Shown: positions 27,290-35,360 of the stretch, one piece after another
Numbering within the stretch: position 1 is the first letter of the stretch
How the letters are laid out: every line of letters starts with the position of its first letter
Origin: an uncultured Bacilli bacterium
GTDB lineage: Bacteria > Bacillota_I > Bacilli_A > RF39 > UBA660
DNA length: 51,323 bases
Direction: 5' to 3'
Assembly (NCBI GenBank): GCA_944358875.1
Contig: CALVRZ010000006.1
Location: 1-51,323, forward strand
Program-made: the position numbers and the translations under genes
The notes under the pieces: generated by a model
What the model saw: only the letters and a program-made list of their open reading frames with translations
What the model was told of the DNA's origin: nothing
The model's database searches: none

Positions 27290-28420
27290 ATAAAAAATAT
27301 ATCTAAATTTAAAGTTGAGAAAGCAATTATTATTCCAATTATTTTGTTTGGTATTATTAGTGTTATTTCAATTTTTTCAACAAGAGAGCTCTTAGATGCT
27401 GATTTACAAAATCTATGGCTTAGACAAATTCTTTGGTATATTTTGGGGTTTGGTATTGCCTATGCAATGATGGCTTTAGGAAATAAGTTTTTGTATAATA
27501 ATGCTTGGATTTTGTATTTTATTGGTGTTATCTCATTAGTCTTAGTCTTGTTTTTGGGAAGTGAAGTTAATAATGCTAAGTGTTGGTTTGTTATTCCTTA
27601 TGTTGGTAGTATTCAACCAAGTGAATTTATGAAATTGTTTTTGATTATTATTCTGGCAAGACTTATTAATGAATATAATGAAAAATTTAATAATCCTGAT
27701 ATTATGGATGAATTTAAATTTATTTTGAAAGTAATGATAATTGTATTTATTCCTTCGGCATTAACTTTTATTGAACCTGATACAGGAGCGGTAATTATTT
27801 ATTTAATTATTACATTCGTCATGCTCTTTATTGGTGGAATAAGAAAGCGGTGGTTTATTCTTACTGCGGTTATCTTACTTGTCTTGGGTGGTTCTTTTAT
27901 TGGACTTTATTTCTTGAATCAAGATCTTTTTATTGATATTTTTGGAACTAGTTTCTTTTATAGAATGGATCGTATTTTGAACTGGTCTTCGAGCAGTGGT
28001 TTACAGTTAGAAAATTCTTTAATATCAATTGGTTCAGCAGGATTATTTGGACATGGATTCAATAATTTACCTATTTATTTTCCAGAGATGCAAACTGATT
28101 TTATCTTCGCGGTATTTGCTTCTAATTTTGGTTTATTTGGCGCAATACTGCTTATCATGTTAATTATTTTCTTTGACGTTACTTTAATTAATACTGTTAA
28201 TAAGACTAATACAATGGAAGATAAATATGCAATTGGGGGAATAATCGCAGTGTTAGTATTCCAACAAATACAAAATATTGGAATGACTTTAGGGCTACTT
28301 CCTATTATTGGTATTACCTTACCTTTTATTAGTTATGGTGGTAGTTCACTACTCTCTTATATGTTTTTGTTAGGAATTATCTTTAATGTATCTAATGAAA
28401 GTTTGCGTTTTACTAATTAG
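27290..28420 (+). CDS. RodA/FtsW-type SEDS glycosyltransferase, probable AUA start
   Basis: This SEDS-family membrane protein polymerises peptidoglycan glycan strands. Marks are VGSIQPSEFMKLFLII, FIEPDTGAVIIY, QTDFIFAVFASNFG and PFISYGGSSLLSYM. The last three carry conserved polar residues of the family. The open frame begins before the first ATG or TTG. A ribosome site, GGTGATAAC, lies directly before an in-frame ATA at 27290, with the same spacing as GGTGATAAG-ATG in the M23 gene. The next TTG at 27344 has no ribosome site and would cut into the first membrane helix. From ATA the protein has 376 residues. It more resembles RodA; a second SEDS gene lies at 47633. Confidence 0.9.
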   Translation: MKNISKFKVEKAIIIPIILFGIISVISIFSTRELLDADLQNLWLRQILWYILGFGIAYAMMALGNKFLYNNAWILYFIGVISLVLVLFLGSEVNNAKCWFVIPYVGSIQPSEFMKLFLIIILARLINEYNEKFNNPDIMDEFKFILKVMIIVFIPSALTFIEPDTGAVIIYLIITFVMLFIGGIRKRWFILTAVILLVLGGSFIGLYFLNQDLFIDIFGTSFFYRMDRILNWSSSSGLQLENSLISIGSAGLFGHGFNNLPIYFPEMQTDFIFAVFASNFGLFGAILLIMLIIFFDVTLINTVNKTNTMEDKYAIGGIIAVLVFQQIQNIGMTLGLLPIIGITLPFISYGGSSLLSYMFLLGIIFNVSNESLRFTN

Positions 28421-28478
28421 GATACATACCTAAATCGAGAGTGAAATCAACTATTAAAAATATTAAATTTTAAGTAAG

Positions 28479-28514
28479 AAAAAACTTTATTCTCACAAAT
28501 TGAATAAAGTTTTT
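28479..28514. terminator. Bidirectional terminator between the RodA-like and TasA-like genes
   Basis: AAAAACTTTATTC and GAATAAAGTTTTT form a perfect 13-bp stem; runs of A and T on both sides let it act in both directions. Confidence 0.85.
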
Positions 28515-29055
28515 AATTTGGTTGATTGGTTATGTTGGCTCTTAAATCAAAATGATAATTTTGGTTTTGCATACTTTCAGGATTAGTTAGAGTACCATCG
28601 ATCCAAATATATAGAGATATGATTTGCGATGTATTAGTTACTTGAATTGGTACGCTATTTAATGTAATTGTATCTCCTTCATTATGGTTACTGAAATTGC
28701 CATTACCGTAGATTTCATCGCCAATAGATAATTCGTATTTGAAACTTACGTCTTTTAGACCATCATCTAGGTCAGTTATATTTAAAGTAAAGGTAGCATA
28801 TAAATCTTCCGTGCCAGTTTGAGATAAGCTTATATTATTTATATAACCTTTAGTTTTACTTAAAACAGGAATTAAATTTGGGCTATTTACATGACTGACA
28901 TGATATGATATTTTATCATCTAATCCTGTGATTGCAAAAATTACACCAGGACTATTTTTTTTATTAGTACTCCATGTCGTCCAGGCGTAGGTACTAAATG
29001 TTACAACAAATATTAATATAATAACGGCGAGAATTCCTGATATTATTTTTTTCAT
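28513..29055 (-). CDS. TasA/camelysin-like secreted protein
   Basis: The protein has 180 residues. Its N terminus is a signal-like helix followed by STYAWTTWSTNKKNS, close to the A-W-F/T pattern of SipW-processed TasA-type signals. The rest is beta-rich, with NISLSQTGTEDLYATFTLN and an Ig-like pattern. TasA-type proteins form matrix fibres; the role here is inference. It lies between the RodA-like gene and the disrupted surface-protein paralogue and has its own promoter (29086-29114). Confidence 0.6.
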   Translation of the reverse strand: MKKIISGILAVIILIFVVTFSTYAWTTWSTNKKNSPGVIFAITGLDDKISYHVSHVNSPNLIPVLSKTKGYINNISLSQTGTEDLYATFTLNITDLDDGLKDVSFKYELSIGDEIYGNGNFSNHNEGDTITLNSVPIQVTNTSQIISLYIWIDGTLTNPESMQNQNYHFDLRANITNQPN

Positions 29056-29085
29056 CTTATTATCACTTACTTTCTATTTATATTT

Positions 29086-29114
29086 ATTGTAACATTTTTA
29101 GAAAGAAAAGACAA
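29086..29114 (-). promoter_or_regulatory. Promoter of the TasA-like gene
   Basis: On the minus strand: TTGTCT (29114-29109), 17 bases, TACAAT (29091-29086). Confidence 0.6.
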
Positions 29115-29148
29115 TAATTTTGGGAAATTATCGTCTGTAACTTTTGGA

Positions 29149-30741
29149 TTAATTTTGGGCGATTCATGGATCAGTCTGGGTTCCACTTCCGGTCACAGTG
29201 ATGTCAGATTTGAGTGATAATACAGGACGAACGCCATAATTACCATTCACATCAAGATAGTAACTAAAGCCACCATTAGAATAGATATAACGTACACTCG
29301 CATAAGCGTCATTTAAATAAGCCGGACTCATGGTCCAAAAATTTTGGCCTGTATACAAATAATAACTATTATTACCTATATCATAGCCTCCTCCATATCC
29401 TACTTCATCTGCTGTGATTTGTCCTACTGGATATGTTAATGCTTTATTTCCTTTTGTTGCTCCATTTGTACTCATACCATCTTGATTTATCTGTAAACAT
29501 TTCATTGTTACTTACTGATTATAACTACTTCCACTCCATGGGCCATAATACCATCTATACGCTGTTTTATTTATTCCATAGCCTAAATTATTATATCCAC
29601 TTGGTGTATATAAATTTATACTTCGATCATTGCAATAGATCGTATCTTCTTCTACTTTATCTCTATATCCTTTATCTATTATATTTGCTTTATACCAATT
29701 ATCTACTACTGTTTTTATGGTACTATTATTTGTATTGGCATGAGCTGCGCTATAGCTACTTGCTCCTGTTTGGCCATACATATATCCAATATATGCATTA
29801 TCATTATAACTACTGTTATATGCACTTGTACTTATTTGTCTGTCTACACTACTTTCTCCATTAGCATGGACAACAGTACCATCATAAATTAATCTTATAC
29901 TTCCATTGCCATTTATTCTTATTATACGCCAATAATAACCGGCAAATTTAACATAATTATTTGTTACTGCTCCTCTAAAATAATATGTCGTTCCATAATC
30001 ATCTTGGTTTTCCCATATTCCTTCATCTGTTGTTGCGGCCTCATTTATTGTATCTTTCACACCATTACTACTTAATCCTAAATAAGACAACATTTCACTT
30101 GATGTACGAAGTGGAGCACTTCCTTCTTCTCCCGTATTACATACACAAAACAATTTCCATTCTCCATTTACTTGTCTACTTTCACATTCTTCTGTACATT
30201 CTATCGTTGATGTACAACTATCATTTCCGGCTTCTTCACTAGTTTGAAAACTTGTTATAGGTATTTCTCCTTCATTATAAATTATATCATCTGGTCCTTG
30301 ACTATCTGTTGCATACCCTGTTCTTACGCCTATTTCTACTGTTACCTCATTATCTGATGTATTTTTTATTACCATTGGTACTGTCTTAGATGTACCACTT
30401 TCTAATTGGCCTTTAGCAAGGACTGTTAAATCATCAGATACTTGGGCTATTATAGCGCCACTTGGTAAGGTTGCAGGACTTATCATCTTATAGTACATTC
30501 CATATGATATCTTACCATCCATATCATTTTCAACTATAGCGTTAAATCTAAGTTTAGAACCGGCACTTACTTTAAGTTCTTGCGTTCCATTAATCTTAAA
30601 TTTATATACCATATTGGTATCCATATTGACCATATTTGTTTCAACATTTGATGTAAACATTGCATATGTTCCATATATTGTTGCACCTGCTAAAGTAATA
30701 ATTAATAATAGCAATAGATAATATTTCTTAATAAATTTCAT
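29149..30741 (-). pseudogene. Surface protein 2: paralogue of 19016-20605 with two premature stops
   Basis: Read in one frame, this gene matches surface protein 1 from end to end, about 530 codons, with the first 180 residues almost identical. A TAA at 29514-29512 falls where protein 1 has Glu (NNQEIKMTC against YNQ-stop-VTMKC). A TGA at 29166-29164 falls where protein 1 has Trp (TDPWVVQD against TDP-stop-IAQN). There is no frameshift. A 409-residue product ending SGSSYNQ could still be made. Its leader, poly-G ORF and hairpin copy those of locus 1. The stops could mark decay, or a truncated form in use. Confidence 0.75.
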
Positions 30742-30763
30742 ACTTTACTTCCCTTCTTTACAT

Positions 30764-30818
30764 ACAAAAAACTACAAAGAAACTAGTTTAGTTTTTTACT
30801 AAACTTATCTTTGTAGTT
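30764..30818 (-). promoter_or_regulatory. Terminator-like hairpin in the leader of surface-protein gene 2
   Basis: It has the same outer stem as in leader 1 (AACTACAAAG/CTTTGTAGTT) and a comparable inner stem (AGTTTAG/CTAAACT), followed by TTTTTTG on the minus strand, just before the ribosome site. Confidence 0.7.
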
Positions 30819-30851
30819 TTTCTATTTTTAATTTTGGTGGTCTTAGTTAAT

Positions 30852-30908
30852 TTATACCCCCCCCCCTAGTATACAGTAAGTTAACGATTTAAAATTCAAT
30901 TTTTGCAT
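30852..30908 (-). CDS. 18-residue leader ORF 2 containing a poly-G tract
   Basis: It reads MQKLNFKSLTYCILGGGV, differing from leader ORF 1 at residues 8 and 18; Tyr11 differs by a synonymous change. The tract has ten G instead of nine, yet the downstream bases still give a stop after the same number of codons. AAAGGTGG lies upstream. Conservation of reading and length supports translation but does not prove it. Confidence 0.4.
   Translation of the reverse strand: MQKLNFKSLTYCILGGGV
30857..30866 (-). repeat. Homopolymer G10 tract in leader 2
   Basis: Ten consecutive G on the minus strand after TATACTA, at the same place as the G9 tract of leader 1. Confidence 0.9.
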
Positions 30909-30980
30909 AGGGAGGCACCACCTTTCTTTAAAATTTGTACTTGATAATTGCAAATTATTTTGTACTTTTCTACAATATAA

Positions 30981-31009
30981 GTGATACCATATTGTTAATA
31001 TTTTTTCAA
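30981..31009 (-). promoter_or_regulatory. Candidate promoter of surface-protein locus 2
   Basis: On the minus strand: TTGAAA (31009-31004), 17 bases, TATCAC (30986-30981). The -10 box is weaker than its counterpart in locus 1. Confidence 0.4.
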
Positions 31010-31016
31010 GTACTTT

Positions 31017-31367
31017 TTAATGCTTTGGTTTGAAAATTAATGCTAAGACGAAGGCCATTACTATTGCTACACTGATACCGGCTGCTGTTAGATTGAAAAT
31101 GCCAAAAGCTAAACCTAATGGTCCTAATTCAGAAGCAACATCCATAGCTCCATGAACTAGTAGATGACCAAACGATGTAATTGGTACTAAGGCTCCGGCA
31201 CCACAATAGACAACTATTTTATCATAAATACCAAAGATATCTAAGAATGCTCCAATGACTACAAAAAGGGATGTGACATGACCGGGGGTTAATTTGGTGT
31301 TGTCTAAAATAATTTGGGATATCATGCAAACTAAACCACAGAAGAGAAAGGCTAATATATATGTCAT
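31017..31367 (-). CDS. spoVAE: SpoVAE (SpoVAEb), spore dipicolinic-acid channel subunit
   Basis: The protein has 116 residues and about three or four membrane helices, with GHVTSLFVVIGAFLDIFGIYD and PITSFGHLLVHGA, typical of the SpoVAC/SpoVAE family. It starts within the spoVAD stop (ATGA overlap). SpoVA proteins carry calcium-dipicolinate into the forming spore and out at germination. It is the last gene of this spoVA group; spoVAA, spoVAB and spoVAF are absent here, leaving the AC-AD-AE core. Confidence 0.93.
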   Translation of the reverse strand: MTYILAFLFCGLVCMISQIILDNTKLTPGHVTSLFVVIGAFLDIFGIYDKIVVYCGAGALVPITSFGHLLVHGAMDVASELGPLGLAFGIFNLTAAGISVAIVMAFVLALIFKPKH

Positions 31368-32362
31368 TCGTTTACGACCTCCAATCCAACAGCGTGAGCA
31401 ATCGCTGGTATTGATTCTTTTTGAAATGTCAACGTTGGTGAAAAGATAGCACCGGTTGGAACATATAATATTTTTTTGATTTTCTTTTCTTCCATCTGTT
31501 TAAAGTAATAACCAAAACCAACTAGAGCACTACAACATGGCCCTGAGCCTCCCGCTAGAACGGGCTGTTTGTCTAAATCGTAGATGATTGTTCCGGCATC
31601 ATTATACACTTTAGATATATCCATATTATATTGTTTTTTCATATATTCAATTAAAATATTTTTGCCATAGATACCTAAATCGCCAGTTAGAATTAAATCA
31701 TAGTATTCAGGTTTTCGTTTTAAATTAGTTAAGTGACGATAAATAGCATCGGCTGCCGCGGGAGCCATGACGGCACCCATGTGATTGACATCAGTTATAC
31801 CAAGGTCGGTGACTTTGCCAATGGTGCTCGACTCTATTTTTATAGGATTTTTTTCATTAGTTAAAAGAATTGAGGCGGAACCAGTGACAGTAAATGTTGA
31901 TGTTTTGGGTTTGGGTGTTCCATACTCAGTGGGATTACGAAATTGTTTTTCCGCAGACATATTATGACTTACGGTCGATACAATGCAATTTTTGGCCTTT
32001 TTACTTTCGACGAAATTAGCTCCGATGATGAGACCTTCGCCACTGGTGGCACAGGCACTGAAAATGCCTAGGAAAGGAATATTAAAACTACGGGCCATAT
32101 AATCAGAGGCAGCAATTTGGTTTTCTAAATCGCCGGATATTAATAAATCAATTTTATCTTCCTGATAATTTACTTTTTTTAATAAATAGGAAATGTTATC
32201 TTTTAGTAATTTGATTTCGGCTTTTTCAAGACTTTTTTCACCATAGTACATATCGTGATCATAAAGGCGATCGAAATACTTTTTTAGTGGTCCTTGTGAT
32301 TCATATAAACCACCGATGGTATAAGTGTTTTTGATATAAACATTATTGTATTTGCTTGTCAT
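31364..32362 (-). CDS. spoVAD: SpoVAD, spore dipicolinic-acid binding protein
   Basis: The 332-residue protein has the thiolase-like fold of SpoVAD: FLGIFSACATSGEGLIIGA, NCIVSTVSHNMSAEKQFRNP and VLAGGSGPCCSALVGFG. SpoVAD binds dipicolinic acid on the spore inner membrane. It lies between spoVAC and spoVAE, with only a few bases before and an overlap after. The length matches the family. Confidence 0.95.
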   Translation of the reverse strand: MTSKYNNVYIKNTYTIGGLYESQGPLKKYFDRLYDHDMYYGEKSLEKAEIKLLKDNISYLLKKVNYQEDKIDLLISGDLENQIAASDYMARSFNIPFLGIFSACATSGEGLIIGANFVESKKAKNCIVSTVSHNMSAEKQFRNPTEYGTPKPKTSTFTVTGSASILLTNEKNPIKIESSTIGKVTDLGITDVNHMGAVMAPAAADAIYRHLTNLKRKPEYYDLILTGDLGIYGKNILIEYMKKQYNMDISKVYNDAGTIIYDLDKQPVLAGGSGPCCSALVGFGYYFKQMEEKKIKKILYVPTGAIFSPTLTFQKESIPAIAHAVGLEVVNE

Positions 32363-32365
32363 TAT

Positions 32366-32806
32366 TTAACCTCCCATCACTAATAATCTGATTAAACCAA
32401 AGAAGTAAACGGCAACGACACCATATAAGATAACAGTTCCTGCGAGTTTAAAAATATTGGCTCCTATTCCTAAAACAAGGCCTTCATTCTTGTATTCTAA
32501 AGTAGCACTCGTCATGGAATGAGCAAAACCTGTAATAGGAATGATGAGAGCACTTTTAAACTTTTGAACAAGAAAATCAAAGACACCTAAGGCTGTTAGA
32601 ATGGAAGATAAAACGATTAAAGTTAAAATTACTAAGACACCAGATTCTTTTCTTGGCATATGGAGCCATGTGGCATAAATATTTAGTAGTAACTCACTAC
32701 CCATACCTATTAATCCGCCAACCAAAAAGGTTATAAGGGCATTTTTAATCCAATTTTCTTTAGGTGTGTTTTTCTTAACGATTTTTTGATATTCTTCTTT
32801 ATTCAT
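32366..32806 (-). CDS. spoVAC: SpoVAC, spore dipicolinic-acid channel subunit
   Basis: The 146-residue membrane protein has an N-terminal cytoplasmic part (KNTPKENWIKNALITFLVGG) followed by about four helices with PITGFAHSMTSATLEYKNEG, the SpoVAC signature region. SpoVAC can act as a mechanosensitive channel in Bacillus. CTGGTGATTATT precedes the ATG. In the usual operon it follows sigF; here an XRE gene lies in between. Confidence 0.95.
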   Translation of the reverse strand: MNKEEYQKIVKKNTPKENWIKNALITFLVGGLIGMGSELLLNIYATWLHMPRKESGVLVILTLIVLSSILTALGVFDFLVQKFKSALIIPITGFAHSMTSATLEYKNEGLVLGIGANIFKLAGTVILYGVVAVYFFGLIRLLVMGG

Positions 32807-32864
32807 ATAATAATCACCAGTAATATAATGGCAAAAAAAAAGAAAAGTATACCAAAAAAATTTC

Positions 32865-33131
32865 TTACTTTTTCCTTTTCATTAATTCTGATTCATCGAC
32901 TTTATCTAATAATTGTTTTAAATCGATTTCTAGTGCATCGGCAATATTACTAATAGCGTCGATGGAAAAAAATTTTTTGGAATGAGGAGCTTCGACTCTT
33001 CTTATAAATTCGTGGGAATATTGTGTCCTTTCCGCTAATTGAGATTGTGTTATTCCTAACTTTTTACGATATTTTCTAATGTTATAAGAAATTAATTCAT
33101 ATACGTCCTCTCTTTTTTCTCTTTTCTTCAT
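32865..33131 (-). CDS. Small XRE-family HTH regulator inserted in the sigF-spoVA operon
   Basis: The protein has 88 residues with one helix-turn-helix of the Cro/CI type (LGITQSQLAERTQYSHEFIRRVE) and a lysine-rich C terminus. There is no second domain. AGGTGATATT precedes the ATG. It lies between sigF and spoVAC, where Bacillus has spoVAA and spoVAB. A perfect inverted repeat at 33179-33197 in its upstream gap is a likely binding site. It may time spoVA expression within the spore programme; this is inference. Confidence 0.85.
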   Translation of the reverse strand: MKKREKREDVYELISYNIRKYRKKLGITQSQLAERTQYSHEFIRRVEAPHSKKFFSIDAISNIADALEIDLKQLLDKVDESELMKRKK

Positions 33132-33178
33132 ATAATATCACCTGTGAAATAATTGTCTCATAAAATATTTTTTTGGTA

Positions 33179-33197
33179 TGTAACCAATTCGGTTACA
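33179..33197. promoter_or_regulatory. Inverted repeat, candidate operator of the XRE regulator
   Basis: TGTAACC and GGTTACA form a perfect 7-5-7 palindrome between sigF and the XRE gene. No T tract follows, so it is more likely a protein site than a terminator. Confidence 0.5.
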
Positions 33198-33215
33198 TTC
33201 TCCTTAAGCCTTATT

Positions 33216-33890
33216 TTATGCGACTTCTTGAAGATTATTTTTAAGTAGTTTTAAAACTTTTTGCTCATTTCGTGATACTTGAACTTGATTTATTCCTAAG
33301 ATAGCTGCAGTTTCTGATTGCGTTTTATCTTGGAAATATCGTTCTTCAATAAGTCTTTTTGATTGTTCATCTAGTTTGTTGATTTCATCTTTTAATGCGA
33401 AATAGTTTATTTCATTATCTACACTTGCCACATCGATAGTGTCATATAGACTTAAGTCTTTACCATCACTTTTGATAGTACGATCTAAACTATCGACGCT
33501 CGATACCATTTGGATAACATTATTAATTACTTTTTCATCAATTTCTAAAAAAATAGCTAATTCAAATGTTGTTGGTTCTTTCATTAACTTTTGAGTTAGA
33601 ATATTTTTGGCTTTAATGATCTGTTTGTAAATTGCTAAATATTCTTTGCTAATTTTGATATGACGATTTTTATTTAGAAAAAGATTAATTTCACCAATAA
33701 TGTAAGTGTAGGCATAGGTCGTAAACTTAACATTATAATCGGCATTAAATTTACGCGAGGCCTTAATGATTCCCATAATGGCTACTTGATATAAATCTTC
33801 AACTTCGGCATAATTTTTATATTTGTTAACAATGGCATATATATAATTTTGATTGTCAACAATAAAATTCGACAGTTCTTCTTTAGTCAT
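33216..33890 (-). CDS. sigF: Forespore sigma factor of the SigF/SigG type
   Basis: The protein has 224 residues. Region 2 shows YAEVEDLYQVAIMGIIKASRKF and TTYAYTYIIGEI. Region 4 shows KRLIEERYFQDKTQSETAAILG followed by INQVQVSRNEQKVL, the SigF/SigG/SigB pattern. The length fits SigF (255 in Bacillus) with a short N terminus. Its place between an SpoIIAA gene and the spoVA genes supports SigF over SigG. AAAGGGTGG precedes the ATG. No anti-sigma gene spoIIAB lies beside it, so its control must differ from the Bacillus model. Confidence 0.88.
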   Translation of the reverse strand: MTKEELSNFIVDNQNYIYAIVNKYKNYAEVEDLYQVAIMGIIKASRKFNADYNVKFTTYAYTYIIGEINLFLNKNRHIKISKEYLAIYKQIIKAKNILTQKLMKEPTTFELAIFLEIDEKVINNVIQMVSSVDSLDRTIKSDGKDLSLYDTIDVASVDNEINYFALKDEINKLDEQSKRLIEERYFQDKTQSETAAILGINQVQVSRNEQKVLKLLKNNLQEVA

Positions 33891-33917
33891 GTAACCACCC
33901 TTTCTTACTTGTCTTTA

Positions 33918-34244
33918 TTATATTAAATGAAACGCATCTATTTCATAGGTAATATTCGGAATTAGTTTGTTATGATTAAGGCGACTAAATTGATCATTTT
34001 TATCACATATAATAAGTTTGCCATTTTGGTTATTAATGATGTTGTGATATTTTAAAATGAAATTCACGCCTTCTTTGTCAATATAACTTAGATCATCTAA
34101 GTTAAAGACAATATATTTTAGACCAAATTCAGCGATAAGATCCGCGATATTGGTTGATATTTTTTTAATATTTCTGTGATCAAGTGATCCGTATAGACGA
34201 ATAAATAAAACACCTTTACGAAATTCATAATTCATTTTTAACAT
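33918..34244 (-). CDS. spoIIAA: SpoIIAA-like STAS protein lacking the phospho-serine
   Basis: The protein has 108 residues and one STAS domain. From the ATG at 34242-34244 (GAAGGTGATAAGA upstream), the normally DSSG stretch reads Asp56-Lys57-Glu58-Gly59. In Bacillus SpoIIAA, Ser58 is phosphorylated by SpoIIAB to switch off anti-anti-sigma activity. Here that residue is Glu, and the next gene, 27 bases on, is sigF rather than spoIIAB. Both changes fit loss of the partner switch. Glu might mimic the phosphorylated state. Position and fold support SpoIIAA; its present role is open. Confidence 0.75.
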   Translation of the reverse strand: MLKMNYEFRKGVLFIRLYGSLDHRNIKKISTNIADLIAEFGLKYIVFNLDDLSYIDKEGVNFILKYHNIINNQNGKLIICDKNDQFSRLNHNKLIPNITYEIDAFHLI

Positions 34245-34306
34245 TCTTATCACCTTCAATAAAAATTTAGCATATTTTTTTGACTTTTTATACAGATTCG
34301 ACAAAA

Positions 34307-35257
34307 CTAGCTAAAAAATGTAATCGACAAAAGTTGTCTAATAATTACGAGAATGTTATAGAAGAAATCGTCTTTCTTAGTATTGGGAATTTCAATGTAT
34401 TTATAGTCTTCAAGATCGATTAGATCGTTTTGGGGCGATGTTATAGATGGAGTTTTAATGTTATCGTTTGGTTTATCGGGCGAATTTTCTTCTTTAATGA
34501 TGGGCTCATCTTTTTCATCACCACTTTCATTTGCGACTAAGTTATAGTGAAAGGTGTATATTTCGCGGTAACGATAAACATCTTTCATTCCTACTTCTTC
34601 ATGGGTAAGGGGTGAATCTATTTTTTCTTTACTATAGTATTCTTTCGTAGGATCAAATTGATATTGGGACCAACTCTTGTTAAAGGAAAATGAAGTGTTT
34701 GGTGTATAAAATGTAGTTTTTAAAACGGGGTTACTTGTTATATTATCGCGATAAAACCGGACTAAAACATACGGCGTTTCATTGGCATTAGTTACTTCCA
34801 TATTAATAGTAATATTTTCGGGAGCTATACTTCTTTTTAAATTAATGGTTAGATAGCCACCATCTTGAATATAGCTATTGTTATCTCGACATTGTGAACA
34901 CTCTTCAATGGTATAACTGACTTCCGTTTCATCATCATATACCTTTAAATTTTGATAGGAAAAAGGACCACTTACGGTTTGGAATTGAATAGTTTTGATA
35001 TTATATAATTTATGATAAGCATAAACTTCATCAATCTCATAATCATAATATGGTATATCTAAAGGTGTATTTTCTTCATATAGAATGTAATTACTATAAG
35101 GTCCATATTTTACATCATTTTCATCTTCATATTGATAACGACTATCTTCTAGATTCTTGCGTAGATACTCCCCTTCTTTTTGATAATCTGTTGTTTCTGC
35201 CTCAACGTTTGAAATTGATAAAATAAAGACAGAAATAATTAATAATACTTTTTTCAT
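34307..35257 (-). CDS. Secreted or membrane-tethered protein of unknown function
   Basis: The protein has 316 residues: an N-terminal signal peptide (MKKVLLIISVFILSISNVEA), an acidic, Tyr-rich beta domain with one Cys-x-x-Cys (EECSQCRDN), a linker rich in Pro, Glu and Lys, and a C-terminal hydrophobic segment. GAAAGGAGC precedes the ATG. It lies 62 bases upstream of the SpoIIAA-like gene on the same strand, so it may be part of the spore operon. I do not recognise the family. Confidence 0.6.
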   Translation of the reverse strand: MKKVLLIISVFILSISNVEAETTDYQKEGEYLRKNLEDSRYQYEDENDVKYGPYSNYILYEENTPLDIPYYDYEIDEVYAYHKLYNIKTIQFQTVSGPFSYQNLKVYDDETEVSYTIEECSQCRDNNSYIQDGGYLTINLKRSIAPENITINMEVTNANETPYVLVRFYRDNITSNPVLKTTFYTPNTSFSFNKSWSQYQFDPTKEYYSKEKIDSPLTHEEVGMKDVYRYREIYTFHYNLVANESGDEKDEPIIKEENSPDKPNDNIKTPSITSPQNDLIDLEDYKYIEIPNTKKDDFFYNILVIIRQLLSITFFS

Positions 35258-35335
35258 TTTTGCTCCTTTCTTTCTACCCTTTTTACCCTTTCATCTATAT
35301 TATTATCTTAATAATTGTTATTTCCTTTTTATTGG

Positions 35336-35360
35336 CAAAAAAAATGCAATTTCTTGCATT
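35336..35360 (-). terminator. mutS terminator
   Basis: ATGCAA and TTGCAT pair around GAAA on the minus strand, followed by seven or more T residues, directly after the stop. Confidence 0.85.

Noticed and set aside
29164..29166. TGA read as Trp (genetic code 4)
   Set aside because: Intact genes use TGG for Trp, TGA acts as a stop at spoVAD and at ABC subunit 2, and the same gene also carries a TAA, so decay is the simpler reading.
29433..29864. Plus-strand ORF of 143 residues rich in Leu, Tyr and His
   Set aside because: It is antisense to the surface-protein gene, whose codon pattern explains the composition; no ribosome site and no family.
19016..30741. Diversity-generating retroelement acting on the variable surface domains
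   Set aside because: No reverse transcriptase, template repeat or accessory gene is visible between or near the two genes.
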